In this document: positions 1-5,215 of the stretch, in pieces
Layout: each line of letters begins with the position of its first letter
Numbering within the stretch: the first letter of the stretch is position 1
Assembly (NCBI GenBank): GCA_021820825.1
Contig: JAKADD010000199.1
Span: 1-5,491, forward strand
DNA: 5,491 nt
Direction: 5' to 3'
Origin: Bacillota bacterium
GTDB taxonomy: Bacteria > Bacillota > Bacilli > Alicyclobacillales > SLC66
Translations under genes and position numbers: made by a program
The notes under the pieces: model-generated
The model's input: only the letters and a program-made list of their open reading frames with translations
What the model was told of the DNA's origin: nothing
The model's database searches: none

Positions 1-1
1 G

Positions 2-148
2 GAAGCTGCGACGGCTTTTGCAGATGGATTTTCTGACGGACTTGAGGTTTCGCTCATTCCTATGAATCCAACAGATCAGGAGTTGACCGCGGCGCACGTT
101 TTGCTGGAACAAAAATACTCCCAGGACGCCTGGACAAGACGCAGATAG
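2..148 (+). CDS. 3' end of an unidentified protein gene (partial)
   Basis: This is the C-terminal 48 codons of a gene that begins before the window and ends at TAG 146-148. Of the three forward frames only this one stays open: the others hit stops near 34 and 79. The peptide is acidic in its first half (FADGFSDGLEVSLIPMNPTD) and ends in a basic tail (WTRRR). I see no membrane segment and no motif that I recognise. In Bacillus the gene region before spoIVA holds gpsA and small uncharacterised genes, but this tail does not resemble the GpsA C-terminus as I know it. It is probably a real coding end, because hairpins and an intrinsic terminator follow it. Function unknown. Confidence 0.55.
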   Translation, partial: EAATAFADGFSDGLEVSLIPMNPTDQELTAAHVLLEQKYSQDAWTRRR

Positions 149-192
149 ATCTTCATGGCGCCTGCGCGCCGTCATCTGCAGGATGAAAACTC

Positions 193-277
193 GCTCTGGC
201 GAGATCGTATACTGTGCCGCTGCTCAGACACGGCTGCGCCGAACTCGCCTCGGCACAGTATACGATCTCGCCAGAGC
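193..277. repeat. Perfect 27-bp inverted repeat with 31-base spacer
   Basis: Bases 193-219 are the exact reverse complement of 251-277, so 27 of 27 positions pair. Pairing stops at 192/278 and at 220/250. Each arm contains the palindrome GTATAC (207-212 and 258-263). The 31-base spacer carries a small inner hairpin, CGGC at 231-234 with GCCG at 238-241. No T-run follows the outer stem, so it is not a normal intrinsic terminator. I see no target-site duplication on the flanks (CTC on the left, AGG on the right). It could be a mobile MITE-like or REP-like repeat, a recent inverted duplication, or a structured RNA 3' end protecting the upstream transcript. Confidence 0.9.
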
Positions 278-323
278 AGGCACACCTGAGCAGGCCAGGC
301 ACGCCAAACCAGGCACACTTTTC

Positions 324-357
324 CCCGCAGAGCGCGTGAGCGCCTGCGGGTGTTTTT
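324..357 (+). terminator. Rho-independent terminator upstream of spoIVA
   Basis: CCCGCAG (324-330) pairs with CTGCGGG (344-350), and GCGC (332-335) pairs with GCGC (340-343). This gives an 11-bp GC-rich stem with one bulged A (331) and a GTGA loop. The tail TGTTTTT (351-357) follows directly. It probably ends the transcript of the upstream gene and isolates spoIVA from it. The 3' arm can alternatively pair with 371-381 (see findings). Confidence 0.8.
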
Positions 358-445
358 GTATTTTCGCAAGCGCAGGCGTTCTACTTTCTATGAAATGAAC
401 GTACATGTAAATCAAGTAGGAACAGAGCGAGACTGCTCGGCGGCG

Positions 446-475
446 GGCATAACCGGACGCAAATCACATATATAT
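446..475 (+). promoter_or_regulatory. Possible sigma-E promoter of spoIVA
   Basis: GGCATAAC (446-453) resembles the sigma-E -35 element, and CATATATA (467-474) resembles the sigma-E -10 consensus CATACANT. The spacing from ATA to CAT is 15 bases, one shorter than the usual 16-18. In B. subtilis spoIVA is transcribed by mother-cell sigma-E, so a site of this type is expected upstream of the gene. The match is partial, the region is AT-rich by chance at this point, and the implied leader would be about 100 bases. Treat this as a candidate only. Confidence 0.4.
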
Positions 476-502
476 GTAACGTCCAATCGGGCTTTGCGCA
501 CA

Positions 503-526
503 GGCTGCCGTCAGGCGCCCGCAGCC
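503..526 (+). other. Hairpin in the presumed spoIVA leader
   Basis: GGCTGC (503-508) pairs with GCAGCC (521-526) around a 12-base GC-rich loop that contains the palindrome GGCGCC. No T-run follows, so it is not a terminator. It lies 40 bases before the ribosome binding site, and a regulatory role is only a possibility. Confidence 0.4.
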
Positions 527-579
527 ACTGGTTTCATGGTTCCCATCTACGCCTTGTTTGAAGTTAGGGAGGGAAAAGC

Positions 580-2058
580 GTGGACAGATTCGATGTATTC
601 AAGGATATTGCGGAGCGAACTGGCGGCGATATCTATCTCGGTGTCGTAGGTCCAGTCAGGACTGGCAAATCCACATTTATCAAAAAGTTTATGGAACTCA
701 TTGTACTCCCGGGCATTCACGATGAGGCGGACCGTGTGCGCGCTATCGACGAGTTGCCGCAAAGCGCAGCCGGTCGCACCATTATGACCACAGAGCCCAA
801 ATTTGTGCCCAATCAGGCGGCGCGTGTGAACGTCGCTGAAGGACTGACGATCGACTGTCGGCTGGTCGACTGTGTTGGCTATGCGGTCAGCGGCGCTCGC
901 GGATACGAGGATGAGAACGGTCCGCGTATGGTAACCACTCCCTGGTACGATGATCCAATTCCTTTCCAGGAAGCCGCCGAAATTGGCACGCGGAAAGTCA
1001 TTGCAGATCACTCCACCATCGGTCTTGTAATCACAACCGACGGCTCCATTTCCGAGATTCCACGCGAAAATTACATCAACGCAGAAGAACGCGTGGTCAT
1101 GGAACTGAAAGAACTCGGCAAGCCGTTTGTCATGGTCGTAAACTCCGTCCATCCCTATGGCGCGGAAACGCAGGCTCTGCGCGTCGAACTGATGGACAAA
1201 TACGACGTGCCGGTCGTGGCTCTGTCCTGCGCCACCATGGGCATGGAAGACATTTTGATCATCCTCAAGGAAGCGTTGTTTGAGTTTCCTGTTCACGAAG
1301 TCAATGTGAATCTGCCCAGTTGGGTGATGGTGCTTGATCCAGAACACTGGCTCAGGCGGAGTTATGAATTGTCTGTACGGGAAACGATTCAGGATATTCG
1401 GCGACTGCGCGATGTGGACCGGGTGGTGGGCAACTTTGCGCACTATGAATTCATTGCCAAGGCTGTGTTGGGCGGCGTCGACATGGGTCGGGGCGTCGCC
1501 GATATCGAGCTCGCGGCGCCGGACGACCTGTATGATCAGGTGCTGACAGAAGTGGTTGGCGTGGAGATTCGCGGTAAAGACCAATTGCTCAAATTGATGA
1601 AGGATTTTGCTTACGCCAAGCGTGAATATGACAAGATTGCGGAAGCGTTGCGGATGGTCAAACTGACAGGATACGGAATCGCCCCGCCGGTGCTTGAGGA
1701 GATGACACTGGACGAGCCGGAATTGATACGTCAGGGTTCCCGTTTCGGCGTGAGGCTCAAGGCCATGGCGCCCTCCATTCACATGATTCGCGTGGACGTG
1801 GAGTCGGAATTTGCGCCGATTGTCGGAACGGAGAGGCAGAGTGAGGAACTGGTCAAGTATCTGATGCAAGATTTCGAGGAGAATCCGCTCAAAATCTGGG
1901 ACTCGGACATTTTCGGCAAATCGCTCGCCGCCATCGTTCGCGAAGGGATTACGGGCAAATTGTCGCTGATGCCGGAGAATGCGCAGTATAAGCTCAGAGA
2001 AACGCTGCAGCGGATCATCAACGAAGGCAGCGGCGGCCTGATCGCGATTATCCTTTAG
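580..2058 (+). CDS. spoIVA: Stage IV sporulation protein A (spore coat morphogenetic ATPase)
   Basis: SpoIVA is the cytoskeleton-like ATPase that polymerises on the outer forespore membrane in the mother cell and forms the basement layer on which the spore coat is built; it is also needed for the cortex. The 492-residue product has the same length as B. subtilis SpoIVA and matches it closely from DIFKDIAERTGGDIYLGVVG-like residues onward. The Walker A motif GPVRTGKST is at 24-32 (Lys30). Thr70 and Thr71, the sensor threonines described for the B. subtilis protein, are present in IMTTEPKF, and Asp97 lies in LVDCVGY. The C-terminus ends GSGGLIAIIL, keeping the glycine (486) linked to SpoVM interaction in B. 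subtilis. GTG at 580 is chosen because AGGGAGGG (566-573) precedes it by six bases and the N-terminus aligns with the family. All known functional positions seem intact. A long hairpin follows the stop codon. Transcription is probably by sigma-E. Confidence 0.98.
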   Translation: MDRFDVFKDIAERTGGDIYLGVVGPVRTGKSTFIKKFMELIVLPGIHDEADRVRAIDELPQSAAGRTIMTTEPKFVPNQAARVNVAEGLTIDCRLVDCVGYAVSGARGYEDENGPRMVTTPWYDDPIPFQEAAEIGTRKVIADHSTIGLVITTDGSISEIPRENYINAEERVVMELKELGKPFVMVVNSVHPYGAETQALRVELMDKYDVPVVALSCATMGMEDILIILKEALFEFPVHEVNVNLPSWVMVLDPEHWLRRSYELSVRETIQDIRRLRDVDRVVGNFAHYEFIAKAVLGGVDMGRGVADIELAAPDDLYDQVLTEVVGVEIRGKDQLLKLMKDFAYAKREYDKIAEALRMVKLTGYGIAPPVLEEMTLDEPELIRQGSRFGVRLKAMAPSIHMIRVDVESEFAPIVGTERQSEELVKYLMQDFEENPLKIWDSDIFGKSLAAIVREGITGKLSLMPENAQYKLRETLQRIINEGSGGLIAIIL

Positions 2059-2091
2059 AAGTGGCTGGGCGCGCACTGTACACATTTATCC

Positions 2092-2139
2092 CTAAAGCAG
2101 GCGGAGCGCCGGATCATCCGGAAGCTTCGCCTGCTTTAG
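2092..2139. terminator. Long hairpin after spoIVA, probable terminator
   Basis: Bases 2092-2107 pair with 2124-2139 (16 bp with a single G-U at 2104/2127), and 2109-2113 pair with 2117-2121. This makes a nearly continuous 21-bp stem with a TCA loop. It starts 33 bases after the spoIVA stop. The tail on the + strand is weak, because the Ts (2135-2137) sit inside the stem and the sequence continues AGTCGTTG. Termination of spoIVA transcripts is likely but possibly incomplete. It could instead act mainly as a 3' stabilising structure. Confidence 0.65.
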
Positions 2140-2144
2140 TCGTT

Positions 2145-2164
2145 GCAGGGCAGTTTTTCCCTGC
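2145..2164. other. Small hairpin just after the spoIVA terminator
   Basis: GCAGGG (2145-2150) pairs with CCCTGC (2159-2164) around an eight-base loop containing five Ts. It lies five bases beyond the long hairpin. The Ts are in the loop and not after the stem, so it is not a canonical terminator on either strand. Confidence 0.4.
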
Positions 2165-2240
2165 TGTTATTCAAGCGATGGTCGGCAGGAAAGTGTCCAC
2201 ATCGACGCGAATACATTCTGTCAGACGCGTCTTTCTGGTA

Positions 2241-2249
2241 GAAGGGGGT
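2241..2249 (+). promoter_or_regulatory. Ribosome binding site fixing the GTG start at 2256
   Basis: GAAGGGGGT lies six bases before GTG 2256. It decides the start of the acyl-CoA synthetase against an in-frame GTG at 2061, which would translate straight through the long hairpin and has no Shine-Dalgarno sequence of its own. Confidence 0.75.
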
Positions 2250-2255
2250 AGAGCA

Positions 2256-3830
2256 GTGTCTGATCTGTACAACTTTGCGGAAACCGTAGAGCGCTTTGCA
2301 AAAGAACACAGCGAGCAGTTGGCGATTGTGGTCAAGGAGGAGGACGGCGTAAGCCAGATTACATATGGCGAACTGGCTCTCCAAGCCGCCTTGGCGCATG
2401 CCGCGCTTGCCAAGATAGGGCTGGCGGCCGGCGATCCGGTGCTTGTTCTGGTTGGACGGGGCGCTTTGGCATACGCGATCTATCTGGGACTCAATCGGCT
2501 CGGCGCTGTCATTCTCCCCGGATCCGAGATGCTGCGGGCTGGCGATATCGCCTACAGAGTGAGACACGCTCAGGTGAAGGCGATTATCGTGGCTGCTCAT
2601 GTGGCCGATGAAGTCGCCAAAGCAGTCGCGGACGACGCCAACATCACCCTGATCGTTGTGGGTGGGCCGCGCACAGGGTTTCACACCTATCACGAGTTGC
2701 TGACCTCAGTAACCGTTGCCGACGTAGCGGCGCCTGCCAAAACGTCTGTGGATGAGATGGCGTTTGTCTCGTATACGTCCGGCACCACAGGAGGTCCGAA
2801 GGGAGTCGTCCATGTTCACGGATGGCCAAGGGCGCATATCGCCAACGCGGCTACGCACTGGTTCGATGTGAGCCCAGGCGAGTGGGCGTGGGCGACCGCA
2901 GGACCCGGTTGGGCAAAATGGATCTGGAGTCCGTTTGTCTCGATCCTCGGAAAAGGTGGAACAGCGTTTGTCTATACGGGAAAATTCGATCCGGAACGTT
3001 ACCTGAAACTGCTGGAGGCGTATCCGATCGCCCTCCTTTGCGCGACGCCGACGGAGTACAGGCTGATGGCGAAATCGCCGCACATGTCTCAGTGGAAACC
3101 GGTTGCACTGCGCAGTGCAGTCAGCGCAGGAGAACCGCTCAACCGGGAAGTCATCGCCGCTTTTTTGAGTCGCTGCGGGGTTTACGTGCGAGACGGATAC
3201 GGTCAAACCGAGAATTCCCTGCTGGTGTCGACGCAGACAGGCATGTCCGTCAAACCGGGTTCCATGGGGAAACCTTCTCCGCTGCATGAGGTGGCGGTAA
3301 TTGATGAAGATGGACGGCCGCTCGGGGTGGGCGAGGTGGGCGATATCGCTGTGAAGAAGACGGCGCCTACGCTATTTCGCGAATATCTGTATGATCCGGA
3401 ACGTACAGAGCGCGCATTTCGAGGGGATTATTACGTCACAGGCGATCTGGGGCGCTATGATGAGGACGGCTATCTGTGGTTTGAGGGGCGCGCTGACGAC
3501 ATGATCATCAGCGCAGGATACACGATTGGACCATTTGAGGTCGAGGATGCTCTCGTTCGCCATCCTGCCGTGGCCGAATGCGCCGCCGTGGCCAGTCCCG
3601 ATGAAGAGCGCGGCCACATCGTAAAGGCGTTTGTCGTGCTGAAGGATGGGTCTGCCCCACTCCCGGAGCTGGTGTCGGATCTGCAAGAACATGTGAAGGC
3701 AACGACTGCGCCCTATAAATATCCCCGCGAAATTGAATTTGTCGATCAGTTGCCCAAAACAACCAGCGGAAAGATTCGGCGAGTGGAATTGCGCACTCTG
3801 GAGAAACAGCGAAAATTGCCAAGGAAATGA
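2256..3830 (+). CDS. AMP-forming acyl-CoA synthetase, MbcS/medium-chain type
   Basis: This 524-residue enzyme belongs to the ANL adenylating superfamily. It would activate a carboxylic acid with ATP to an acyl-adenylate and then form the acyl-CoA in the cytoplasm. Visible motifs are the phosphate-binding loop YTSGTTGGPKG (173-183), YGQTE (315-319), TGD (395-397), the hinge-region GRADDMIISAGY (411-422) and the C-terminal KTTSGKIRR with the catalytic lysine at 506. The sequence around GWAKWIWSP and ISAGYTIGP recalls the medium-chain and branched-chain acyl-CoA synthetases (B. subtilis YtcI/MbcS, mammalian ACSM) more than long-chain FadD or acetyl-CoA synthetase. The substrate cannot be read from sequence alone. 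The start at GTG 2256 follows a good Shine-Dalgarno site, and the residues before it have no counterpart in the family. The gene stands alone, about 200 bases after spoIVA. No terminator is visible before the tRNA gene, so its transcript may run to the terminator at 4004-4035. No clear promoter was found. Confidence 0.92.
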   Translation: MSDLYNFAETVERFAKEHSEQLAIVVKEEDGVSQITYGELALQAALAHAALAKIGLAAGDPVLVLVGRGALAYAIYLGLNRLGAVILPGSEMLRAGDIAYRVRHAQVKAIIVAAHVADEVAKAVADDANITLIVVGGPRTGFHTYHELLTSVTVADVAAPAKTSVDEMAFVSYTSGTTGGPKGVVHVHGWPRAHIANAATHWFDVSPGEWAWATAGPGWAKWIWSPFVSILGKGGTAFVYTGKFDPERYLKLLEAYPIALLCATPTEYRLMAKSPHMSQWKPVALRSAVSAGEPLNREVIAAFLSRCGVYVRDGYGQTENSLLVSTQTGMSVKPGSMGKPSPLHEVAVIDEDGRPLGVGEVGDIAVKKTAPTLFREYLYDPERTERAFRGDYYVTGDLGRYDEDGYLWFEGRADDMIISAGYTIGPFEVEDALVRHPAVAECAAVASPDEERGHIVKAFVVLKDGSAPLPELVSDLQEHVKATTAPYKYPREIEFVDQLPKTTSGKIRRVELRTLEKQRKLPRK

Positions 3831-3874
3831 GAAAATACGCACATCTTCGCTCTGTTTCGACGTTTTATTCTCAC

Positions 3875-3903
3875 TTGCAAGTCCTCCCGTCGCCTGCTAT
3901 ACT
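3875..3903 (+). promoter_or_regulatory. Sigma-A-type promoter of the tRNA-Pro gene
   Basis: TTGCAA (3875-3880) and TATACT (3898-3903) are separated by exactly 17 bases, the optimal spacing for the housekeeping sigma factor. The -35 matches four of six and the -10 five of six consensus bases. The expected transcription start near 3910 lies about 13 bases before the mature tRNA, which fits a short 5' leader removed by RNase P. Confidence 0.8.
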
Positions 3904-3922
3904 TTAGTCCATTCGCAGGTGA

Positions 3923-3999
3923 CGGGATGTAGCGCAGCCTGGTAGCGCGCTACCTTGGGGAGGTAGAGGTCCCGGGTTCGAATCCCGGCATTCCGACCA
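3923..3999 (+). tRNA. tRNA-Pro (anticodon GGG)
   Basis: A complete cloverleaf with encoded CCA. The acceptor stem pairs 3923-3929 with 3989-3995 (one G-U at 3926/3992). The anticodon stem is CTACC (3950-3954) with GGTAG (3962-3966), around the loop TTGGGGA. The anticodon is therefore GGG at 3957-3959, reading proline codons CCC and CCU. The T arm is CCGGG/CCCGG (3972-3976 and 3984-3988) with the standard TTCGAAT loop, and CCA occupies 3997-3999. C at position 1 paired with G at 72 is typical of bacterial tRNA-Pro. It has its own promoter and terminator and is a single-gene unit. Confidence 0.97.
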
Positions 4000-4003
4000 G
4001 AGT

Positions 4004-4035
4004 ATTGGCCTGTCCAACACGGGCCGATTTTTTTT
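4004..4035 (+). terminator. Rho-independent terminator of the tRNA-Pro gene
   Basis: Bases 4004-4013 pair with 4019-4028 around the loop CCAAC, including GGCC with GGCC-type pairs and two G-U pairs. Eight consecutive Ts (4028-4035) follow. It begins only four bases after the tRNA CCA end and 71 bases before mtrB. It may also end transcripts coming from the acyl-CoA synthetase gene. Confidence 0.9.
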
Positions 4036-4087
4036 GCCGCTTTTGCGAGAACGCCTGTTGCAGAGTTCAGCAGCCAGTAAGCCAAGT

Positions 4088-4096
4088 GAAGGGGAG
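4088..4096 (+). promoter_or_regulatory. Ribosome binding site of mtrB
   Basis: GAAGGGGAG lies nine bases before ATG 4106. It supports this start over an in-frame ATG at 4034, which sits inside the T-run of the tRNA terminator. Confidence 0.75.
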
Positions 4097-4105
4097 AACC
4101 GCAAA

Positions 4106-4318
4106 ATGTCCGAAGACTATGTGGTGATCAGGGCAAAGGTGAGCGGTGTTCAGGTGATCGGTCTCACGCGCGGTCAGGAAACAAAATTCAACCATCTCGA
4201 AAAACTGGATAAAGGGGAGGTCATGCTCTGCCAGTTTACGGAATATACGTCTGCCATCAAGGTGCGCGGCGCGGCTGTGATCTACACGAAGCATGGCACA
4301 ATTGACACAGAAGAATGA
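4106..4318 (+). CDS. mtrB: Tryptophan RNA-binding attenuation protein (TRAP)
   Basis: TRAP assembles into an 11-subunit ring. When loaded with L-tryptophan it wraps RNA containing multiple GAG/UAG triplets, terminating trp operon transcription and blocking translation of related genes. The 70-residue product aligns along its whole length with B. subtilis MtrB (75 residues), which has about five more N-terminal residues. The signature stretches VIGLTRG (17-23), EKLDKGEV (32-39), QFTE (43-46) and TSAIKVRG (48-55) are all present. The RNA-contacting residues equivalent to B. subtilis Lys37, Lys56 and Arg58 are Lys33, Lys52 and Arg54. The tryptophan-pocket loops (GLTRG and the TEYTS segment) are kept. 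In B. subtilis mtrB is the second gene after mtrA (folE); here no folE precedes it and the neighbour is a tRNA gene. No promoter of its own is visible, and no terminator follows it before hepS. Confidence 0.97.
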   Translation: MSEDYVVIRAKVSGVQVIGLTRGQETKFNHLEKLDKGEVMLCQFTEYTSAIKVRGAAVIYTKHGTIDTEE

Positions 4319-4349
4319 TAGGAATCGTTGTTGCATAGTTGAGTCGTAT

Positions 4350-4376
4350 TTGAGACTTTCGGGAATGTGATATAAT
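4350..4376 (+). promoter_or_regulatory. Sigma-A promoter for hepS-menG
   Basis: TATAAT (4371-4376) is a perfect -10 element, and TGA directly before it makes an extended -10 (TG at 4368-4369). A possible -35, TTGAGA (4350-4355), has a short 15-base spacer, which an extended -10 could tolerate. The start site would be near 4383, about 48 bases before the hepS TTG. This gives the menaquinone genes a promoter separate from mtrB. Confidence 0.75.
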
Positions 4377-4430
4377 GAACGCGCCTATGTATGTGAATTG
4401 TGATACAGTACCAGCGGGAGATGGAACAGG

Positions 4431-5210
4431 TTGGCTGCATATCCGTACAATAAAAGCCTGGATGACCGCCTGCGCTTACAGGAATTGCGATCTATTATCG
4501 AACGCATGATGGAACAGCAGGTTCTGAAAGACGCGCTGGTGCTTCCCGCATTGTCGCAGCTGCAGTTGTTGCTGGGGGCTCTGGCCACTTCCAGGGCTGG
4601 ATTGACTGACGAAGTCCGCAGTCGCCTGTTGGCCGCCATGATGATGATCTATCATGGCCTGTGTCTGCATGAAACCATTGAGGAGGGCGTCGTTCCCGTA
4701 TTGGAGCGGCGGCAGTTGACGATTCTCGGCGGCGATTATCTGAGCAGCCTGTTTTACAAGGTATTGGCTGAAGTCGGCCATGTGAGCGCCATCAACCTGT
4801 TTGCCAAGGCCATTGCAGCGATCAATGAAGCGAAGATGTCACGCCACCAGGCGCGTCAGAGCAACCTGCACACCGACGGAGAGTATCTGCGTCATGGTGA
4901 AACAATTCACGGGGCGTTGCTGCATACTCTATGCGAAATCTTTCTCCCCGAAGAGCGGGTAGTGTTGTTTATAGACCTCGCCGTTGCGGCGGCTGTATGG
5001 GATGAAGAGATGGCAATCGCAAGCCGTCTGGGCCAACAGACGAGATTCGGCGTGCCGGAACGGGTGCAGGGCGGTTTTCATGAAGCGTTGTCGCGACTGC
5101 GGGAAGCGAGTTCAGAACTGTTTGGCGCAGAAGCGTGGACACAGATCCAACTGCTTTTTACTTATGCAGAGACTTCCGTTGCCAGTACAAAAGCGGTGGA
5201 AGGAGGCTGA
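4431..5210 (+). CDS. hepS: Heptaprenyl diphosphate synthase component I
   Basis: HepS (GerCA) is the small, non-catalytic subunit of the two-component heptaprenyl diphosphate synthase. With the catalytic HepT subunit it sets the C35 length of the menaquinone-7 side chain, made from farnesyl and isopentenyl diphosphates. The 259-residue product is close to the 251 residues of B. subtilis HepS. It shares the best-conserved core, ERRQLTILGGDYLSSLFYKV from residue 92 (Asp102-Tyr103), followed by AKAIAAINEAKM. The helix LHETIEEG (79-86) corresponds to the ALDTHDEV region of the B. subtilis protein. As expected for this subunit there is no DDxxD motif of prenyl synthases. The start is TTG 4431, with GCGGGAG ten bases before it; an ATG at 4421 is out of frame and quickly meets a stop, and no other in-frame start lies after the upstream stop at 4401. 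The end overlaps the ribosome binding site of menG, so the two are co-transcribed and probably translationally coupled. Confidence 0.93.
   Translation: MAAYPYNKSLDDRLRLQELRSIIERMMEQQVLKDALVLPALSQLQLLLGALATSRAGLTDEVRSRLLAAMMMIYHGLCLHETIEEGVVPVLERRQLTILGGDYLSSLFYKVLAEVGHVSAINLFAKAIAAINEAKMSRHQARQSNLHTDGEYLRHGETIHGALLHTLCEIFLPEERVVLFIDLAVAAAVWDEEMAIASRLGQQTRFGVPERVQGGFHEALSRLREASSELFGAEAWTQIQLLFTYAETSVASTKAVEGG
5198..5206 (+). promoter_or_regulatory. Ribosome binding site of menG, inside the hepS end
   Basis: GGAAGGAGG, a near-perfect Shine-Dalgarno sequence, overlaps the last codons of hepS and lies nine bases before TTG 5216. It fixes the TTG start of menG and suggests translational coupling. 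Confidence 0.85.
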
Positions 5211-5215
5211 TTCGA

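Larger units (their letters stand above)
149..579. other. 431-bp gene-free region ahead of spoIVA, rich in hairpins
   Basis: No convincing protein gene lies here. The short open frames that cross it have no ribosome binding site and are built largely on inverted-repeat sequence. In order it contains a GC-rich hairpin at 155-172, a small hairpin at 173-185, a perfect 27-bp inverted repeat (193-219 with 251-277), three CAGGCAC direct repeats (277-316), an intrinsic terminator (324-357), a possible sigma-E promoter (446-475), a leader hairpin (503-526) and the spoIVA Shine-Dalgarno sequence (566-573). The part up to about 360 probably belongs to the upstream gene's 3' end, and the part after about 440 to spoIVA control. 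Confidence 0.7.

Noticed and set aside
193..277. Insertion sequence ends
   Set aside because: The spacer is only 31 bases with no transposase fragment, and no flanking target duplication is visible. A MITE-like origin cannot be excluded but is not shown.
149..579. Riboswitch, T-box or CRISPR array before spoIVA
   Set aside because: I find no T-box sequence, no recognisable riboswitch core, and no regularly spaced repeats.
183..649. Short + strand open frames at 183-398 and 350-649
   Set aside because: The first is made of inverted-repeat and terminator sequence, and the second runs into spoIVA out of frame. Neither has a ribosome binding site or protein-like sequence.
547..2085. Long minus-strand open frame (512 codons) opposite spoIVA
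   Set aside because: It is the antisense shadow of spoIVA, low in protein-like composition (rich in His, Arg and Phe), with no motif. The + strand frame is an unmistakable SpoIVA.
2061..2255. In-frame upstream extension of the acyl-CoA synthetase from GTG 2061
   Set aside because: It would translate through the 21-bp hairpin, starts two bases after the spoIVA stop with no Shine-Dalgarno sequence, and adds residues that the family does not have. GTG 2256 has a good site.
3827..3907. Possible 26-codon peptide starting at the ATGA overlap with the acyl-CoA synthetase stop
   Set aside because: The purine stretch AAGGA is too close to the ATG for a normal site, and the frame ends inside the tRNA promoter. 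It is probably chance.
3955..3970. GAG/TAG triplets (GGAGGTAGAGG) that resemble a TRAP site just before mtrB
   Set aside because: They are the tRNA anticodon stem and variable region. Only two or three triplets with wrong spacing occur, far short of the usual series.
4034..4105. Upstream in-frame ATG for mtrB
   Set aside because: This ATG is located at the T-run of the tRNA terminator and lacks a Shine-Dalgarno site. ATG 4106 matches the TRAP N-terminus and has one.
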